Counted from the stretch's first letter, positions 1 through 9,286 are shown. The stretch: 64,000 bases of DNA from Henriciella aquimarina (GCF_002088975.1 NZ_NCST01000132.1:1-64000), one strand, 5' to 3'. A program made the numbers and translations. Notes: generated by a model not told the origin, from the letters alone.

Positions 1-1
1 G

Positions 2-667
2 CTTTCCATAAGCGCACCGGCGCTGCTGGATGCCGAGCCCCCTGCCCTGCCGGACCCGGACGCAGCCAACCGCGCCTCGGCCCCGCAGCCGCAGCTTGCC
101 AAAACGGTCGCCCTCGAAGCCGAGAAGGCCGACGAGTCAGGCCAGAACGACGGTGACGAGACCACCGAAGCCAGGACGGCTGAAACCGAGAAGGCCGAGA
201 AGCCGAAGTCGCGCCGTCGCCGCAGCCGCAAACCTGCGGCCGCCAGGGACAAGGCCAAGAGCGAGCAGGCCAGCAGCGAGGCCGAAACGGGTGAAGCAAC
301 CCCCGCCGAGACCAAGCCAGCCGAAGAGCAGCCACCGGCTAACTCCAGCCCGGCCGAGGTGACGGCAGAGGAAGTTCCTGAGCCGGCCAAGCCAGAGCCG
401 GAACCGGCAAAGGACAAGCCTGCAGACTCCAAAAAGGCGGTGAAGGCTGACAAGACCGAGTCCAAGGCCGAGACAGAGACGTCACCGGTGAACCCTGACC
501 CCGCGCCTGAGCCGGAAGCAGCCTCCGAGACCGACAGCCCTGCTGCCGCCGTCTACGATCCCGACAAGCCGCTTGCGAGCGAGCCTGTCCTGGTCAATGA
601 AGAGGGCGAGAAAGCCAAAGCTGAGGACAAGCCGAAGAAACGCGGCTGGTGGTCCCGCGGGCGCTAG
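2..667 (+). CDS. rne: Ribonuclease E, C-terminal fragment (partial, 5' end outside window)
   Basis: The frame is open from the window edge to a TAG at 665-667, giving 221 residues of a protein whose start lies upstream. It is low-complexity, made mostly of Glu, Ala, Pro and Lys. It has an arginine-rich patch (SRRRRSRK) about 65 residues in and ends KKRGWWSRGR. Such a disordered acidic/basic tail with a Trp-rich end is typical of the degradosome scaffold region of alphaproteobacterial RNase E, where it would bind RNA, helicase and other partners at the membrane. No catalytic domain is in view, so the name is inference from composition and the terminal motif. A hairpin terminator follows directly. 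Confidence 0.55.
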   Translation, partial: LSISAPALLDAEPPALPDPDAANRASAPQPQLAKTVALEAEKADESGQNDGDETTEARTAETEKAEKPKSRRRRSRKPAAARDKAKSEQASSEAETGEATPAETKPAEEQPPANSSPAEVTAEEVPEPAKPEPEPAKDKPADSKKAVKADKTESKAETETSPVNPDPAPEPEAASETDSPAAAVYDPDKPLASEPVLVNEEGEKAKAEDKPKKRGWWSRGR

Positions 668-695
668 TCCATCAGATTTTCAAGAACAGATCCTG

Positions 696-729
696 AGCCC
701 CATCCCGGTCTTCCGGGGTGGGGCTTTTC
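696..729. terminator. Bidirectional intrinsic terminator between rne and the dehydrogenase
   Basis: AGCCCCATCCCGG (696-708) pairs with CCGGGGTGGGGCT (713-725) around a four-base TCTT loop and is followed by TTTT on the plus strand. It lies between two convergent genes and can serve both. Confidence 0.8.
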
Positions 730-731
730 AT

Positions 732-1790
732 TCAGTCGGATGTTTCGCCAGCCTTGGCGGCTGCGATCCGGGCCCGGGCAATGCGCTCGGCCACAAAGTT
801 GGTCGGCTGGCCGTTGCTGAGCGCCTCGTCGAGGACTTCGCCCAGCGTCTCGATCAGGATGTTGAGCTTGCCCATCACCCAGTTACGTGAATAGGCGCCC
901 GAGATCTCGGCCGCGACATTGATGATGCCCCCGCCATTGATGACATAGTCGGGCGCATAGAGAATGCCGCTCTCCTTGAGGGCGGCGTCCATGTCGGGAC
1001 TTGCCAGCTGATTGTTTGCGCCGCCAGCCACGACTTTCGCTTTCAGGCGCGGCAGCGTTGCCTTGCTGATGACAGCCCCAAGGGCGTTGGGCGAGAAGAT
1101 GTCGGCATCAACGTCATAGATGTCATCGGTCTTGATCATGGTCGCGCCCGTCCGCTTGCATACGTCATCGAGCGCGTCCTCGTCGACATCGCAAACAAAG
1201 AGCTTGGCGCCTTCCTTGGCGAGGTGATCGCAGAGATAGCCGCCGACCGAACCAACGCCCTGAACGGCAATCGTGCGTCCGGAGAGGTCATCGCTGCCGA
1301 AAGCGCGGGCGGCGCAGGCTTTGATGCCGCGATAGACGCCCAGCGCCGTGATAGGCGAGGGGTCGCCACTCGCGGCCTCGCCACTGTCGAGGCCGGCTAC
1401 ATATCTCGTCTGCCGGGCGACCATGGCCATGTCATGGGTATCCACTCCGACATCCTCGGCGGTGTAATAGGCTCCGTTCAGCGACTCCACGGCCCGCCCG
1501 AAAGCCTCGAACAGCGCTTCCGACTTGTCGGTCTTCGAATTGCCCCAGATGACGGCCTTGCCGCCGCCGAGCGGAAGCCCGGCCATGGCATTCTTGAAGC
1601 TCATCCCCTGGGAGAGACGCAGCGCATCGCGAAACGCCTGCTCGCCTGTCTCATAGTGCCACATCCGGCAGCCGCCGGCGGCTGGACCGCGTGCTGTGGA
1701 ATGCACTGCAATAATTGCGCGCAGGCCGCTTTCTTCATCTTCGAAAAAGTGCACGCCTTCATGCCGGTCATATGAGGGATGGTCGAACAT
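732..1790 (-). CDS. Glu/Leu/Phe/Val dehydrogenase, leucine-dehydrogenase type
   Basis: A 352-residue NAD-dependent amino-acid dehydrogenase that would interconvert a branched-chain or aromatic amino acid and its 2-oxo acid plus ammonia. Seen: the glycine-rich substrate segment GLPLGGGK with catalytic Lys78, a substrate Lys at 66 (MSFKNAM), the acidic AEDVGVD segment near 112-117, and a Rossmann GVGSVG at 178-183. Length matches leucine dehydrogenases (about 350-365) and not the longer glutamate dehydrogenases. It ends beside the rne terminator and stands alone. The exact amino acid used cannot be read from the sequence. Confidence 0.85.
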   Translation of the reverse strand: MFDHPSYDRHEGVHFFEDEESGLRAIIAVHSTARGPAAGGCRMWHYETGEQAFRDALRLSQGMSFKNAMAGLPLGGGKAVIWGNSKTDKSEALFEAFGRAVESLNGAYYTAEDVGVDTHDMAMVARQTRYVAGLDSGEAASGDPSPITALGVYRGIKACAARAFGSDDLSGRTIAVQGVGSVGGYLCDHLAKEGAKLFVCDVDEDALDDVCKRTGATMIKTDDIYDVDADIFSPNALGAVISKATLPRLKAKVVAGGANNQLASPDMDAALKESGILYAPDYVINGGGIINVAAEISGAYSRNWVMGKLNILIETLGEVLDEALSNGQPTNFVAERIARARIAAAKAGETSD

Positions 1791-1852
1791 CGATTACTCC
1801 TGCAACTGTGATTGCGGCTTAGCGCCCCGACAGGCACAGTCAACCCGACACA

Positions 1853-2839
1853 TTATCCTGCGGGAATGTTTGACGCACGAGATGGAAAGTCTGCCGAAGG
1901 ATTTTCCAAAAATGACAGAATATCGGCAAAAACCATGTCCGCCTGAAGATCTCTCAGGAGCATATGGTAACCATCCTGATAGTACGCTGTGCGCACATGC
2001 TCCGGCAGGATGCGGAGTGTACGCTTCATCGCTGCCGGCGGAATGACAATGTCCTTCGCCCCGTAAGTCACCAGGGTCGGCAGCCGCTCAGGCAAGGTGG
2101 GCGCTGACTGGTGTGCCTCTTCCATAAGCGCCACGACCCCATAAACTTGGTCGATCCGGTTGTCTTTCAGCGTCAACGGGTCTTCCCAGAGGTCGCGCAG
2201 CATCTCGATATTGTCCGACGGTTCGATCTTCACCCCGCGCGGCGGGCGCACAACCCAGGCGGGGCGGACATGCGCGGACAGCCACAGACTGCCGCTATAG
2301 AGCCAGTTGAGTGCGCCCCAGCCGCGCAGGCCCGGTCCGGACAGGATCAACCGGTCGACCCCTTCGGGCGGGGCCTCGGACCCAAACGTGGTCATCGCCA
2401 CGGCGCCGCCCATGGAAATCCCGATCACGGCCAGCGGCGTATCCGGATGCCGGGCCTTGGCGAGCATGATGGCGGTTCGCAAGTCCTGACGCATGAGTTG
2501 CGGCTCCGGCCATATGCCCGGTTCCGGCGAGCGTCCGAAGCCGCGCTGATCATAGGCATAGGTGGTCACCCCGCGCTCGGCCAGCCATGGCGCGATCATG
2601 TGGAAGGCATTGGCGTAATCGTTCATGCCGTGAAGGCCGACCACGATAAAATCGGGCTCCGTTGTATCAGCTTGCCAGACCGTCAGCCCAAGCCTGGCCC
2701 CGTCAAAGCTCACAAACTCATTGGCATCGGGCGAGAAGTGCGGGGTCACGATCGTATCCGGTTGAAGCGATTCCTGTAGCCGTGGCGTGGCACAGCCAGC
2801 GACAAGACAAAGCAATAAGCCAAGCGCGAGCCATCTCAT
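1853..2839 (-). CDS. Alpha/beta hydrolase lipoprotein (monoacylglycerol-lipase-like)
   Basis: 328 residues from the ATG at 2839. The start is chosen because it gives a clean lipoprotein signal (LVAGC, Cys16) and because ATGA overlaps the stop of the upstream gene. The fold is a serine hydrolase: LHGMND oxyanion region near 69-74, nucleophile elbow GISMGG with Ser142, Asp263 (GAKD) and His292 (GYH). This order matches lysophospholipase/monoacylglycerol lipase relatives. The lipid anchor suggests action at the cell envelope on acyl esters. It is translationally coupled to a uracil-DNA glycosylase-like gene, a pairing with no obvious functional logic. Confidence 0.8.
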   Translation of the reverse strand: MRWLALGLLLCLVAGCATPRLQESLQPDTIVTPHFSPDANEFVSFDGARLGLTVWQADTTEPDFIVVGLHGMNDYANAFHMIAPWLAERGVTTYAYDQRGFGRSPEPGIWPEPQLMRQDLRTAIMLAKARHPDTPLAVIGISMGGAVAMTTFGSEAPPEGVDRLILSGPGLRGWGALNWLYSGSLWLSAHVRPAWVVRPPRGVKIEPSDNIEMLRDLWEDPLTLKDNRIDQVYGVVALMEEAHQSAPTLPERLPTLVTYGAKDIVIPPAAMKRTLRILPEHVRTAYYQDGYHMLLRDLQADMVFADILSFLENPSADFPSRASNIPAG

Positions 2840-3426
2840 AGCCGGGCCCTCACCATATCCCGCAAGACCGGCAGCACCTCGCCCTCGAACCACGAATTTT
2901 TCTTGAGCCAACCATTGTTGCGCCAGCTTGGATGCGGGGTCGGTAGCACACCATGGTTCTCAAGATAGGTTCGCCAGTGCATCACGGTTTCCGTCAGCGT
3001 TCTCTTCCGGGCGGCGCCCAGATGCCAGGATTGCGCATAGCCGCCGATCGCCAGGACGAGGTCGACCTGCGGCAGGCGCTCCATCAGACCCGGCCGCCAG
3101 GTCGGCGCACAGACCTTCATCGGCGGCAGGTCGCCGCCCTTGGCATCATAACCGGGAAAGCAGAAGCCCATGGGTGCAATCGCGATCCGGCTCTCATCAT
3201 AGAACTCCTCGTCGCTGACGCCCATCCAGGTCCGCAGCCGGTCGCCTGACGGGTCGGCAAACGGCTTCGACAGCTTGTCGGCCAGATTACCGGGCGCCTG
3301 GCCGGCAACCAGTATCCGGGCGGTCGTCGTCGCCCGGATGATCGGGTTGGGCGCGCGCTGCATGGCGTCCTCACACAGACGGCACGCGCGAACCTGTTTC
3401 AGGAAGGGCTGCAGATCGTTGGTCAC
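2836..3426 (-). CDS. Uracil-DNA glycosylase superfamily, family-4-like Fe-S protein
   Basis: 196 residues. Four cysteines lie at 15, 18, 89 and 106 (Cx2C, then a pair 17 apart), the spacing used by family-4 glycosylases to hold a [4Fe-4S] cluster. The active-site loop reads GQAPG (42-46) followed by a PFADPSGDRLR segment, and a PHPSWRN motif lies near the C-terminus. Family 4 usually has GEAPG and a shorter HPS loop, so this is a divergent branch. The likely role is removal of uracil or another deaminated base from DNA. A second, family-5 glycosylase sits at 57214-57864. It overlaps the downstream hydrolase by ATGA. Confidence 0.75.
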   Translation of the reverse strand: MTNDLQPFLKQVRACRLCEDAMQRAPNPIIRATTTARILVAGQAPGNLADKLSKPFADPSGDRLRTWMGVSDEEFYDESRIAIAPMGFCFPGYDAKGGDLPPMKVCAPTWRPGLMERLPQVDLVLAIGGYAQSWHLGAARKRTLTETVMHWRTYLENHGVLPTPHPSWRNNGWLKKNSWFEGEVLPVLRDMVRARL

Positions 3427-3545
3427 GCCTGAAAAATGCCCCTGCCCCCGGTAAGTTCAAGCGGATCTGTCATGCTCAGCCGCTTGCTTGTCCCGTTTGA
3501 AGGGCTGTGCAACAAAATCAGGCAATAGATATGGGAGATTCTCCA

Positions 3546-5363
3546 ATGAGATCCTGGCTGGTCACAACTGTTGCCGCCATCGCGCTGGCAGCCTGCTCGC
3601 AGGCGAGCAACGACACCGAAACCACTGAGGCTGAAGGCGCAGACGCCAATGCTGCGGCCGAAACACCGGAAACCACCGATGGCGCGGAGTCGACGGAAAC
3701 AGCGGACACCGCGTCTGGCGATATTCTCCTCCCGCTGCCGGAAGAGACGTCGGCAGAGATCACGGCCGACGATCTCGCCGTACGCATCGAGACACTCGCC
3801 AGTGACACCTATGAAGGCCGCGGGCCTGGCTCGGAAAAAGGGGAAAAGGCGGCTGACTGGATCGCGGCCGAGATGGGCCGGGTCGGCCTTGAGCCCGGCG
3901 GCGAGAACGGCTCCTGGTTCCAGACGGTCAATATGGTCGAGCAGACCCTCGACGAAGGCGCGTCCAGCCTGACCTTCGAAGGCGGCGCGTCCGGTGAGGC
4001 CATGCCCATGACGCTCAAGGAACAGGCCGTCATGTGGACCAAACGCCAGAACGCCAATGAACTCGAATTCGACGATTCCGATCTGGTTTTCGTCGGCTAT
4101 GGCGTTGTCGCTCCGGAATATGACTGGAACGACTATGCAGACCTCGATGTCGAGGGAAAGACGGTCGTCATCCTCGTCAACGATCCGGGCTTTGCCCGCG
4201 GCACCGACGACCTCTTCAAGGGCAAGGCGATGACCTATTATGGCCGCTGGACCTACAAGTATGAAGAAGCGGCTCGTCAGGGTGCGACAGGCGCCATCAT
4301 CGTCCACGAAACCGCGCCGGCCGCCTATGGCTGGGACGTGGTGAAGAACTCCTGGTCCGGCGCACAGGCCGACCTCGTTCGCCCGAATGGCGGCGCAGAC
4401 CGGGCCATGTATGAGGGCTGGGTGACGCTGGACGTCGCCAAGAAACTCTTCGAGGAAGCCGGTCTCGATTTCGAGGCACAGAAGCAAGCCGCCAAGGAGC
4501 CGGGCTTTACCGCCGTCGACATGGGCGACCTGACGGCCTCGGGCAAGCTGGTTCAGTCGATCACCAAGATGGAATCCCGCAACGTGGTCGGCGTGCTTCC
4601 GGGCACCGAAACGCCCGACGAGTACATGCTCTACACCGCCCACTGGGACCATCTCGGCAAGAAGTCGGGTGAGAAGACCGGCGCTGCGGGCGAGGACTTC
4701 TACCGCGATGACATCTTCAACGGCGCCGTCGACAATGCCACGGGTGTCGCCGCGATGCTGGACATTGCCGAAGCCATGGCCACCGAGGAGCATCCTCGGT
4801 CCGGGCTGTTCGTGTCCGTCACGCTCGAGGAATCCGGGCTGCTCGGCTCGAAATATTATGCCGAGAACCCGACCGTGCCGCTCAGCGATATCGTCGCCGG
4901 TGTGAACATGGACGCCCTGCTGCCAGTCGGACGCACCAAGGACATGGTCGTGATCGGCTATGGCGCCTCCGAACTGGAAGGCATCCTGGAGTCCAAGATC
5001 GAAGCTCAGGACCGTACCATAAAGCCGGACACAAAGCCGGAAGCCGGCTACTTCTATCGCTCAGACCACATCTCCTTCGCCAAGAAAGGCGTGCCGATGC
5101 TGTATGCGGATGGGGGCGTCGACAAGCGCGATGGCGGGGAAGCCGCCGGCATGGCAATGGCCGAAGCCTATACCGTCCAGCGCTATCACAAGCCCATGGA
5201 TGAGTATTCCGATGACTGGGACCTGTCCGGCATGGTCGAGGATGTCCAGGCGCTGTATCAGGTCGGCCTCGAAATCATCAATTCCGACGAGTGGCCCACC
5301 TGGTATGAGGGCAACGAGTTCGAGGCGGCCCGCAAGGAGTCGCTGGCCAACAGCGAAGACTAG
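3546..5363 (+). CDS. M28 family zinc aminopeptidase lipoprotein with PA domain
   Basis: 605 residues. The ATG at 3546 is preferred: GGGAG lies 8 bases upstream and it gives a short lipoprotein signal (lipobox LAAC, Cys17) before an acidic Thr/Glu/Ala linker. A protease-associated insert covers roughly 175-275. The M28 metal site is intact: His366 and Asp368 (HWDHLG), Asp396 (DNATG), Glu428-Glu429 (EESGLLGS) and His508 (SDHISF). It should trim N-terminal residues from peptides outside the inner membrane. rlmJ begins three bases after its stop, suggesting co-transcription though not shared function. Confidence 0.9.
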   Translation: MRSWLVTTVAAIALAACSQASNDTETTEAEGADANAAAETPETTDGAESTETADTASGDILLPLPEETSAEITADDLAVRIETLASDTYEGRGPGSEKGEKAADWIAAEMGRVGLEPGGENGSWFQTVNMVEQTLDEGASSLTFEGGASGEAMPMTLKEQAVMWTKRQNANELEFDDSDLVFVGYGVVAPEYDWNDYADLDVEGKTVVILVNDPGFARGTDDLFKGKAMTYYGRWTYKYEEAARQGATGAIIVHETAPAAYGWDVVKNSWSGAQADLVRPNGGADRAMYEGWVTLDVAKKLFEEAGLDFEAQKQAAKEPGFTAVDMGDLTASGKLVQSITKMESRNVVGVLPGTETPDEYMLYTAHWDHLGKKSGEKTGAAGEDFYRDDIFNGAVDNATGVAAMLDIAEAMATEEHPRSGLFVSVTLEESGLLGSKYYAENPTVPLSDIVAGVNMDALLPVGRTKDMVVIGYGASELEGILESKIEAQDRTIKPDTKPEAGYFYRSDHISFAKKGVPMLYADGGVDKRDGGEAAGMAMAEAYTVQRYHKPMDEYSDDWDLSGMVEDVQALYQVGLEIINSDEWPTWYEGNEFEAARKESLANSED

Positions 5364-5366
5364 GCC

Positions 5367-6152
5367 TTGCTCTCCTATCAACACGGCTTTCATGCAGGAA
5401 ACAGGGCGGATGTGTTCAAGCACGCCGTCCTGTTTTCGATTCTGCAAATTGCGGCGCAGGCGCGGCATCCATGGCTCTATATCGAGACGCATGCCGCGGC
5501 CGGCACCTACGACCTGACCGATAACCAGGCCCGCAAGACGGGCGAGGCAGAGGAAGGCGTCGGCCGTCTGCTCGACATGAAGTCTCCGCCGGAGGCGCTT
5601 CAGCCCTGGCTGGACTATGTGCGCGGCCGCACCATTCGCAACTATCCGGGCTCCCCTGCCCTTGCCCGCCAGTGCCTGCGCGATCAGGATCGGATGATCT
5701 TCTTCGAGAAGCACCCGGCGGAATATGAAAAGCTCTCCAAATCGCTGTCAGGCGATATGCGCACGCGCGCCCTGAAGGAAGACGGCTACAAGGGCGCCCT
5801 CACCCTGCAGCCGCGCAGCAAGGAACGGCTGCTGGCCTTCCTCGACCCGAGTTATGAGACAGAACGCGACATGGAGGCGCTGGCCGAATGGCTCCCGCGG
5901 GCGATGAAGCGGTGGCCGAAAGCGGCCTTCCTGATCTGGCTCCCCCTTTTCAAGGATGAGCGCGAACAGGAGTTCGGCCAGTTTCTCTCCAGCCTGGATT
6001 TTGGCTTTGTCGCCGGCGCACACTGGCGCCCGGACTCCGACAAGGACACAGCCCTTGCCGGCTCGGCCATGATCGGCTTGCGCACGACCCCAGCCATGGC
6101 ACGGCCGGCCTATGCGATTGCGGAAGCCCTCGACGCGCTGTGGGCGCGCTGA
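5367..6152 (+). CDS. rlmJ: 23S rRNA (adenine(2030)-N6)-methyltransferase RlmJ
   Basis: 261 residues, starting MLSYQHGFHAGNRADVFKH, the near-invariant RlmJ N-terminus. That start is encoded by TTG at 5367; no ATG or GTG fits the family alignment. The catalytic N6-adenine motif is DPSYE (160-164), where E. coli has DPPYE; the Pro-to-Ser change still fits the D/N-P-P/S-Y/F pattern. It methylates A2030 of 23S rRNA. It follows the M28 peptidase by three bases. Its stop abuts the stop of the convergent kinase gene inside a TGATCA palindrome (6150-6155). Confidence 0.93.
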   Translation: MLSYQHGFHAGNRADVFKHAVLFSILQIAAQARHPWLYIETHAAAGTYDLTDNQARKTGEAEEGVGRLLDMKSPPEALQPWLDYVRGRTIRNYPGSPALARQCLRDQDRMIFFEKHPAEYEKLSKSLSGDMRTRALKEDGYKGALTLQPRSKERLLAFLDPSYETERDMEALAEWLPRAMKRWPKAAFLIWLPLFKDEREQEFGQFLSSLDFGFVAGAHWRPDSDKDTALAGSAMIGLRTTPAMARPAYAIAEALDALWAR

Positions 6153-7838
6153 TCAGGCGGCTTTCGGATCGGCCTTGTGACCGTCATCGATGACGGCCGA
6201 TTGCGGCAGGGTCAGAACGGCGGTCGTCCCGACCCCAAGGCGTGATTTCAGCGTCACCTCACCCGACAACAGACGCGCCAGATGACGGCACAGGGTCAGC
6301 CCCAGTCCTGTCCCGCCATACTGCCGGTCGAGGTTCGAGTCGCCTTGATAGAAAGCCTCGAAGACCCGTTCGAGCTTGCTTTCGGCAATCCCGCAACCAA
6401 AGTCGCGCACCGCGATGAAGGGGTTGCCGTCATCGTCCAGGCCGGCCCGGATGACCACCTTCTGGCCCGGTCGATTGAACCGGATCGCATTGGTGATGAG
6501 GTTGATCAGGATACGCTTCAGCGCCGTCTCGTCCGTCATCAGCGTGGAGAGCTTGGAGGAAACGGCCACATCGAACGTATCGAGGGTGGACTTGTTCTCG
6601 AAACCGGCGGCCAACGTAATGGCTTCGGTAAGGACGGTCTTGGTGTCGATAGCCGTCGGATTGATTGCGATCCGGTCCAGGCCGACCTTGGAATAGTCGA
6701 TGATGTCATTGATGAGCTTCAGGAGGTGCGTGCCGCTGGTGTGGATATTGTCGGCATATTCGCGCACATCGGCCTCTGACAGACGGATCTTGGAGTCGCC
6801 CTTCATCAGCTTCGAGAAGCCGAGAATGATGTTCATGGGCGTGCGCAGCTCGTGGCTCATCGTCGAGAGGAACCGGCTCTTGGCCGCATCCGCCTCGACG
6901 GCTTCGCGCTGAGCCTCGATCAGCTCGCGCTCGCGCGTCTTGAGCGCGGTGATGTCGGTATGCACCACCACGGCGCCGCCCTTGCTGGTCGGCCGGCTCG
7001 AACGCATCAGCCAACGGCCGTTCTTGAGCAGCACAGGGACGCTGTCATCGCCGGTATTGAAGTCCGGCTTCTCACCGCCGAACCAATCGCGGTGGCGGGC
7101 ATTGGCGATCAGCAACTGGTCATCGGCATCGTAGAAGGCAAAGGCGTCGTTCGAGGATTCGATGGCGTCGGCCAGCAGCTCGCGCGAGGACTCGCTCTGC
7201 ATCGCCTGCTCGATCATGTCGAAGATCAGCCGGTAGTTGCGCGCGCCGCCAATCAGAAGCGCGGCCGTGAACGACAGCGCCAGCAAGGTCACTTCCAGCG
7301 CGAAGGGCGAGTTGAGAATGATGTTGATGGTGAGCATCACCGTCACGCTGCCGATCAGGAAGCGGCTGCCCACACGCGCCACAGGCCCGAGGATCGACAT
7401 CGTGCCGGCGCCCATGCCGGCGATCACGATACAGATGAAGAGGTTGGCCAGCTGGTTGTCGGAATGGAAGAGATACGCCGATCCGCCCCAGATCACGCCA
7501 AGCACAACCGACGAGGCTTCCGCCTTGCGCAGGAGGCGCACCGAGACCCGGCCCGTATTCTTGCGTTTCGAGAAACGCCACCAGGAATAGACCTGCATCG
7601 CTGAATAGAGCAGAACTGGCACAAACCAGACGGCGACTTTCCAGAATGCGACATATTGCAGGAAAGCGACCGAAAAGATCGTTCCGTTGACCAGATTGAT
7701 AATGGCCATCGGCACAAGCAACCGCACGAGAAGCGACTGCATTTCGCCATACACACGGTATTCCACTGGCGTCTGAGGCGCCGGTAGTCGGTCAAACAAG
7801 AGTTTGATCCAGGAATGACTGGTTGCGGGCATGGCCAT
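6153..7838 (-). CDS. Membrane sensor histidine kinase with PAS-like domain (orphan)
   Basis: 561 residues from ATG 7838; a TTG at 7856 would add six residues, and no strong ribosome site separates the two. The N-terminal 190 residues hold about six hydrophobic helices. A PAS-like region follows (NDAFAFYDADDQLL and on), then a short coiled linker, HisKA with SHELRTPMN (phosphoacceptor His near 327) and HATPase boxes NLITNAIRF, DFGCGI and GGTGLGL. No receiver domain is attached and no response regulator lies beside it, so the partner and signal are unknown. It is convergent with rlmJ. Confidence 0.88.
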   Translation of the reverse strand: MAMPATSHSWIKLLFDRLPAPQTPVEYRVYGEMQSLLVRLLVPMAIINLVNGTIFSVAFLQYVAFWKVAVWFVPVLLYSAMQVYSWWRFSKRKNTGRVSVRLLRKAEASSVVLGVIWGGSAYLFHSDNQLANLFICIVIAGMGAGTMSILGPVARVGSRFLIGSVTVMLTINIILNSPFALEVTLLALSFTAALLIGGARNYRLIFDMIEQAMQSESSRELLADAIESSNDAFAFYDADDQLLIANARHRDWFGGEKPDFNTGDDSVPVLLKNGRWLMRSSRPTSKGGAVVVHTDITALKTRERELIEAQREAVEADAAKSRFLSTMSHELRTPMNIILGFSKLMKGDSKIRLSEADVREYADNIHTSGTHLLKLINDIIDYSKVGLDRIAINPTAIDTKTVLTEAITLAAGFENKSTLDTFDVAVSSKLSTLMTDETALKRILINLITNAIRFNRPGQKVVIRAGLDDDGNPFIAVRDFGCGIAESKLERVFEAFYQGDSNLDRQYGGTGLGLTLCRHLARLLSGEVTLKSRLGVGTTAVLTLPQSAVIDDGHKADPKAA

Positions 7839-7993
7839 TGAAATACCGCTACACAAACATTCTTAACTTCCCGCAAAACAAAGCAGTCCAAATGATTTGA
7901 ATACATTGAGAGGTTGGATAACGGCTCTTAATACTGCCTTGGCGTGTTCGGGCAGATTTTGTGGCCTGCGTCTTGCGAACCCGCAGTAGAGTT

Positions 7994-9262
7994 ATGAAGC
8001 ATTCCGCATCCCTTCCCAGCGTAGGCATTATCGGCGGCGGCCCGGCAGGGCTCAGCCTTGCCCGCCTGCTTCATGAGAGCGGCGCCTTCACCCCGACCGT
8101 CTTCGAATCCGAGGCCAGGCCCGGCGGCAAATCCTTCTCATTCATTCACGGCGAATCGGTTGTCGAAATGGGCACCTGCTACACCACGCGTGCCCACCAT
8201 CGCGTGCTGGACTGGATGGGCCAGGCCGACATCGATCTGCGCCCCCTGGGCGAGCAGCTTTTCGATGGGGAGGACTTCCTCGATTATGTCAAACGCGGGC
8301 CCGGCGCCCCGCTGGCCGTGCAGACGCTGCGCTTCCTTCTGGCCCGCCGCAGGCTTGTCTCGGCGCTCAAGCGAAAAGCGATCCCGCACTGGGCCGAGGT
8401 CGAGGCCGCACAGCCGGTCAGCGAATGGCTGCGCCGGCGCAAGCTGCACAAGATCGAGCGCTTCATGTACCGCTCGCTCACCAATCTCGGCTATGGCTTT
8501 GTCGACGAAACCCCGACGGTCCAGGCTCTGCGCTGGAACGATCTGGACCTTATCCTGACCGGTCTGCTGAAACAGCTGAAGATGCCGGTCCAGGGCTGGA
8601 CGACTTTCTGGGAAGGCGCATCCGCCGGACTGGATGTGCGGCTGGGCCAGCCCGTAAAGCGGCTTGACCGCAGCGGCGACAAACCCGTCATCGTGACGGC
8701 GGAAGGTGCCGAGCAGGCCTTCGATATGGTGGTCTGCTCCATCCCGCTCGACGATCTCGCCCGCATCGCCACGCTCAGCGAGAATGAGCAGGCCGTCGCC
8801 GACGCGATCCACTGGAATGGCTATACGACAACGCTGGTCGCGGTGGAGGACTGGTTCACCGACGTTCAGGTGCAGGCCTATAGCAGTGCTGTCCTGCCCG
8901 GCTCGCCCCGCGGGCGTATGCTTTCAGCCCGCCTCGACGGGCATGAAGCTGACCTTGGCGGCCACCTCTATCTCACCGGCCAGCTGACCGGCGATTATAC
9001 CGGCCCGGAACTCGAAGAACTTCTACGTGCCGAGATCACGGAACGCGGCGGCCATCCGGTCAACGTCATCCTGCAAAAGCGCTGGAAGTATTTCGCCCGA
9101 TACGACCGCACCGCCGTCGAGAACGGCCTGCTCAGACGCCTGCGCGACATGCAGGGCGAACAGGACACCTGGTACACCGGCTCCACCTTCTCCCACGAGG
9201 CTGTTTCCAACATCGTCAATTTCAACGCCAAACTGGTGCAGAATATGCAGGGCACGGGATAA
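7994..9262 (+). CDS. FAD-dependent NAD(P)-binding oxidoreductase (amine-oxidase-like)
   Basis: 422 residues from the ATG at 7994. The N-terminal Rossmann motif GIIGGGPAGLSLARLL, followed by an acidic ESEARPGGK turn, shows an FAD-binding protein of the NAD(P)-binding-8/amine oxidase type, as in protoporphyrinogen oxidase, carotenoid desaturases and related enzymes. No substrate-specific motif is evident. A hotdog thioesterase starts 24 bases downstream on the same strand, which hints at a lipid or polyketide-like substrate, but this is only context. Confidence 0.75.
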   Translation: MKHSASLPSVGIIGGGPAGLSLARLLHESGAFTPTVFESEARPGGKSFSFIHGESVVEMGTCYTTRAHHRVLDWMGQADIDLRPLGEQLFDGEDFLDYVKRGPGAPLAVQTLRFLLARRRLVSALKRKAIPHWAEVEAAQPVSEWLRRRKLHKIERFMYRSLTNLGYGFVDETPTVQALRWNDLDLILTGLLKQLKMPVQGWTTFWEGASAGLDVRLGQPVKRLDRSGDKPVIVTAEGAEQAFDMVVCSIPLDDLARIATLSENEQAVADAIHWNGYTTTLVAVEDWFTDVQVQAYSSAVLPGSPRGRMLSARLDGHEADLGGHLYLTGQLTGDYTGPELEELLRAEITERGGHPVNVILQKRWKYFARYDRTAVENGLLRRLRDMQGEQDTWYTGSTFSHEAVSNIVNFNAKLVQNMQGTG

Positions 9263-9286
9263 TCAGCTATCCATGGCCATGTCCCG

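Noticed and set aside
3531-3545. ATG at 3531 (MGDSPMRSW) as the M28 start
   Set aside because: It has no ribosome site at the right distance and would place extra residues before a standard lipoprotein signal; the GGGAG at 3533 serves the ATG at 3546.
3423-4793. Long open frame antisense to the M28 peptidase
   Set aside because: The plus-strand frame has a full M28 metal site and lipoprotein signal; the antisense frame has none.
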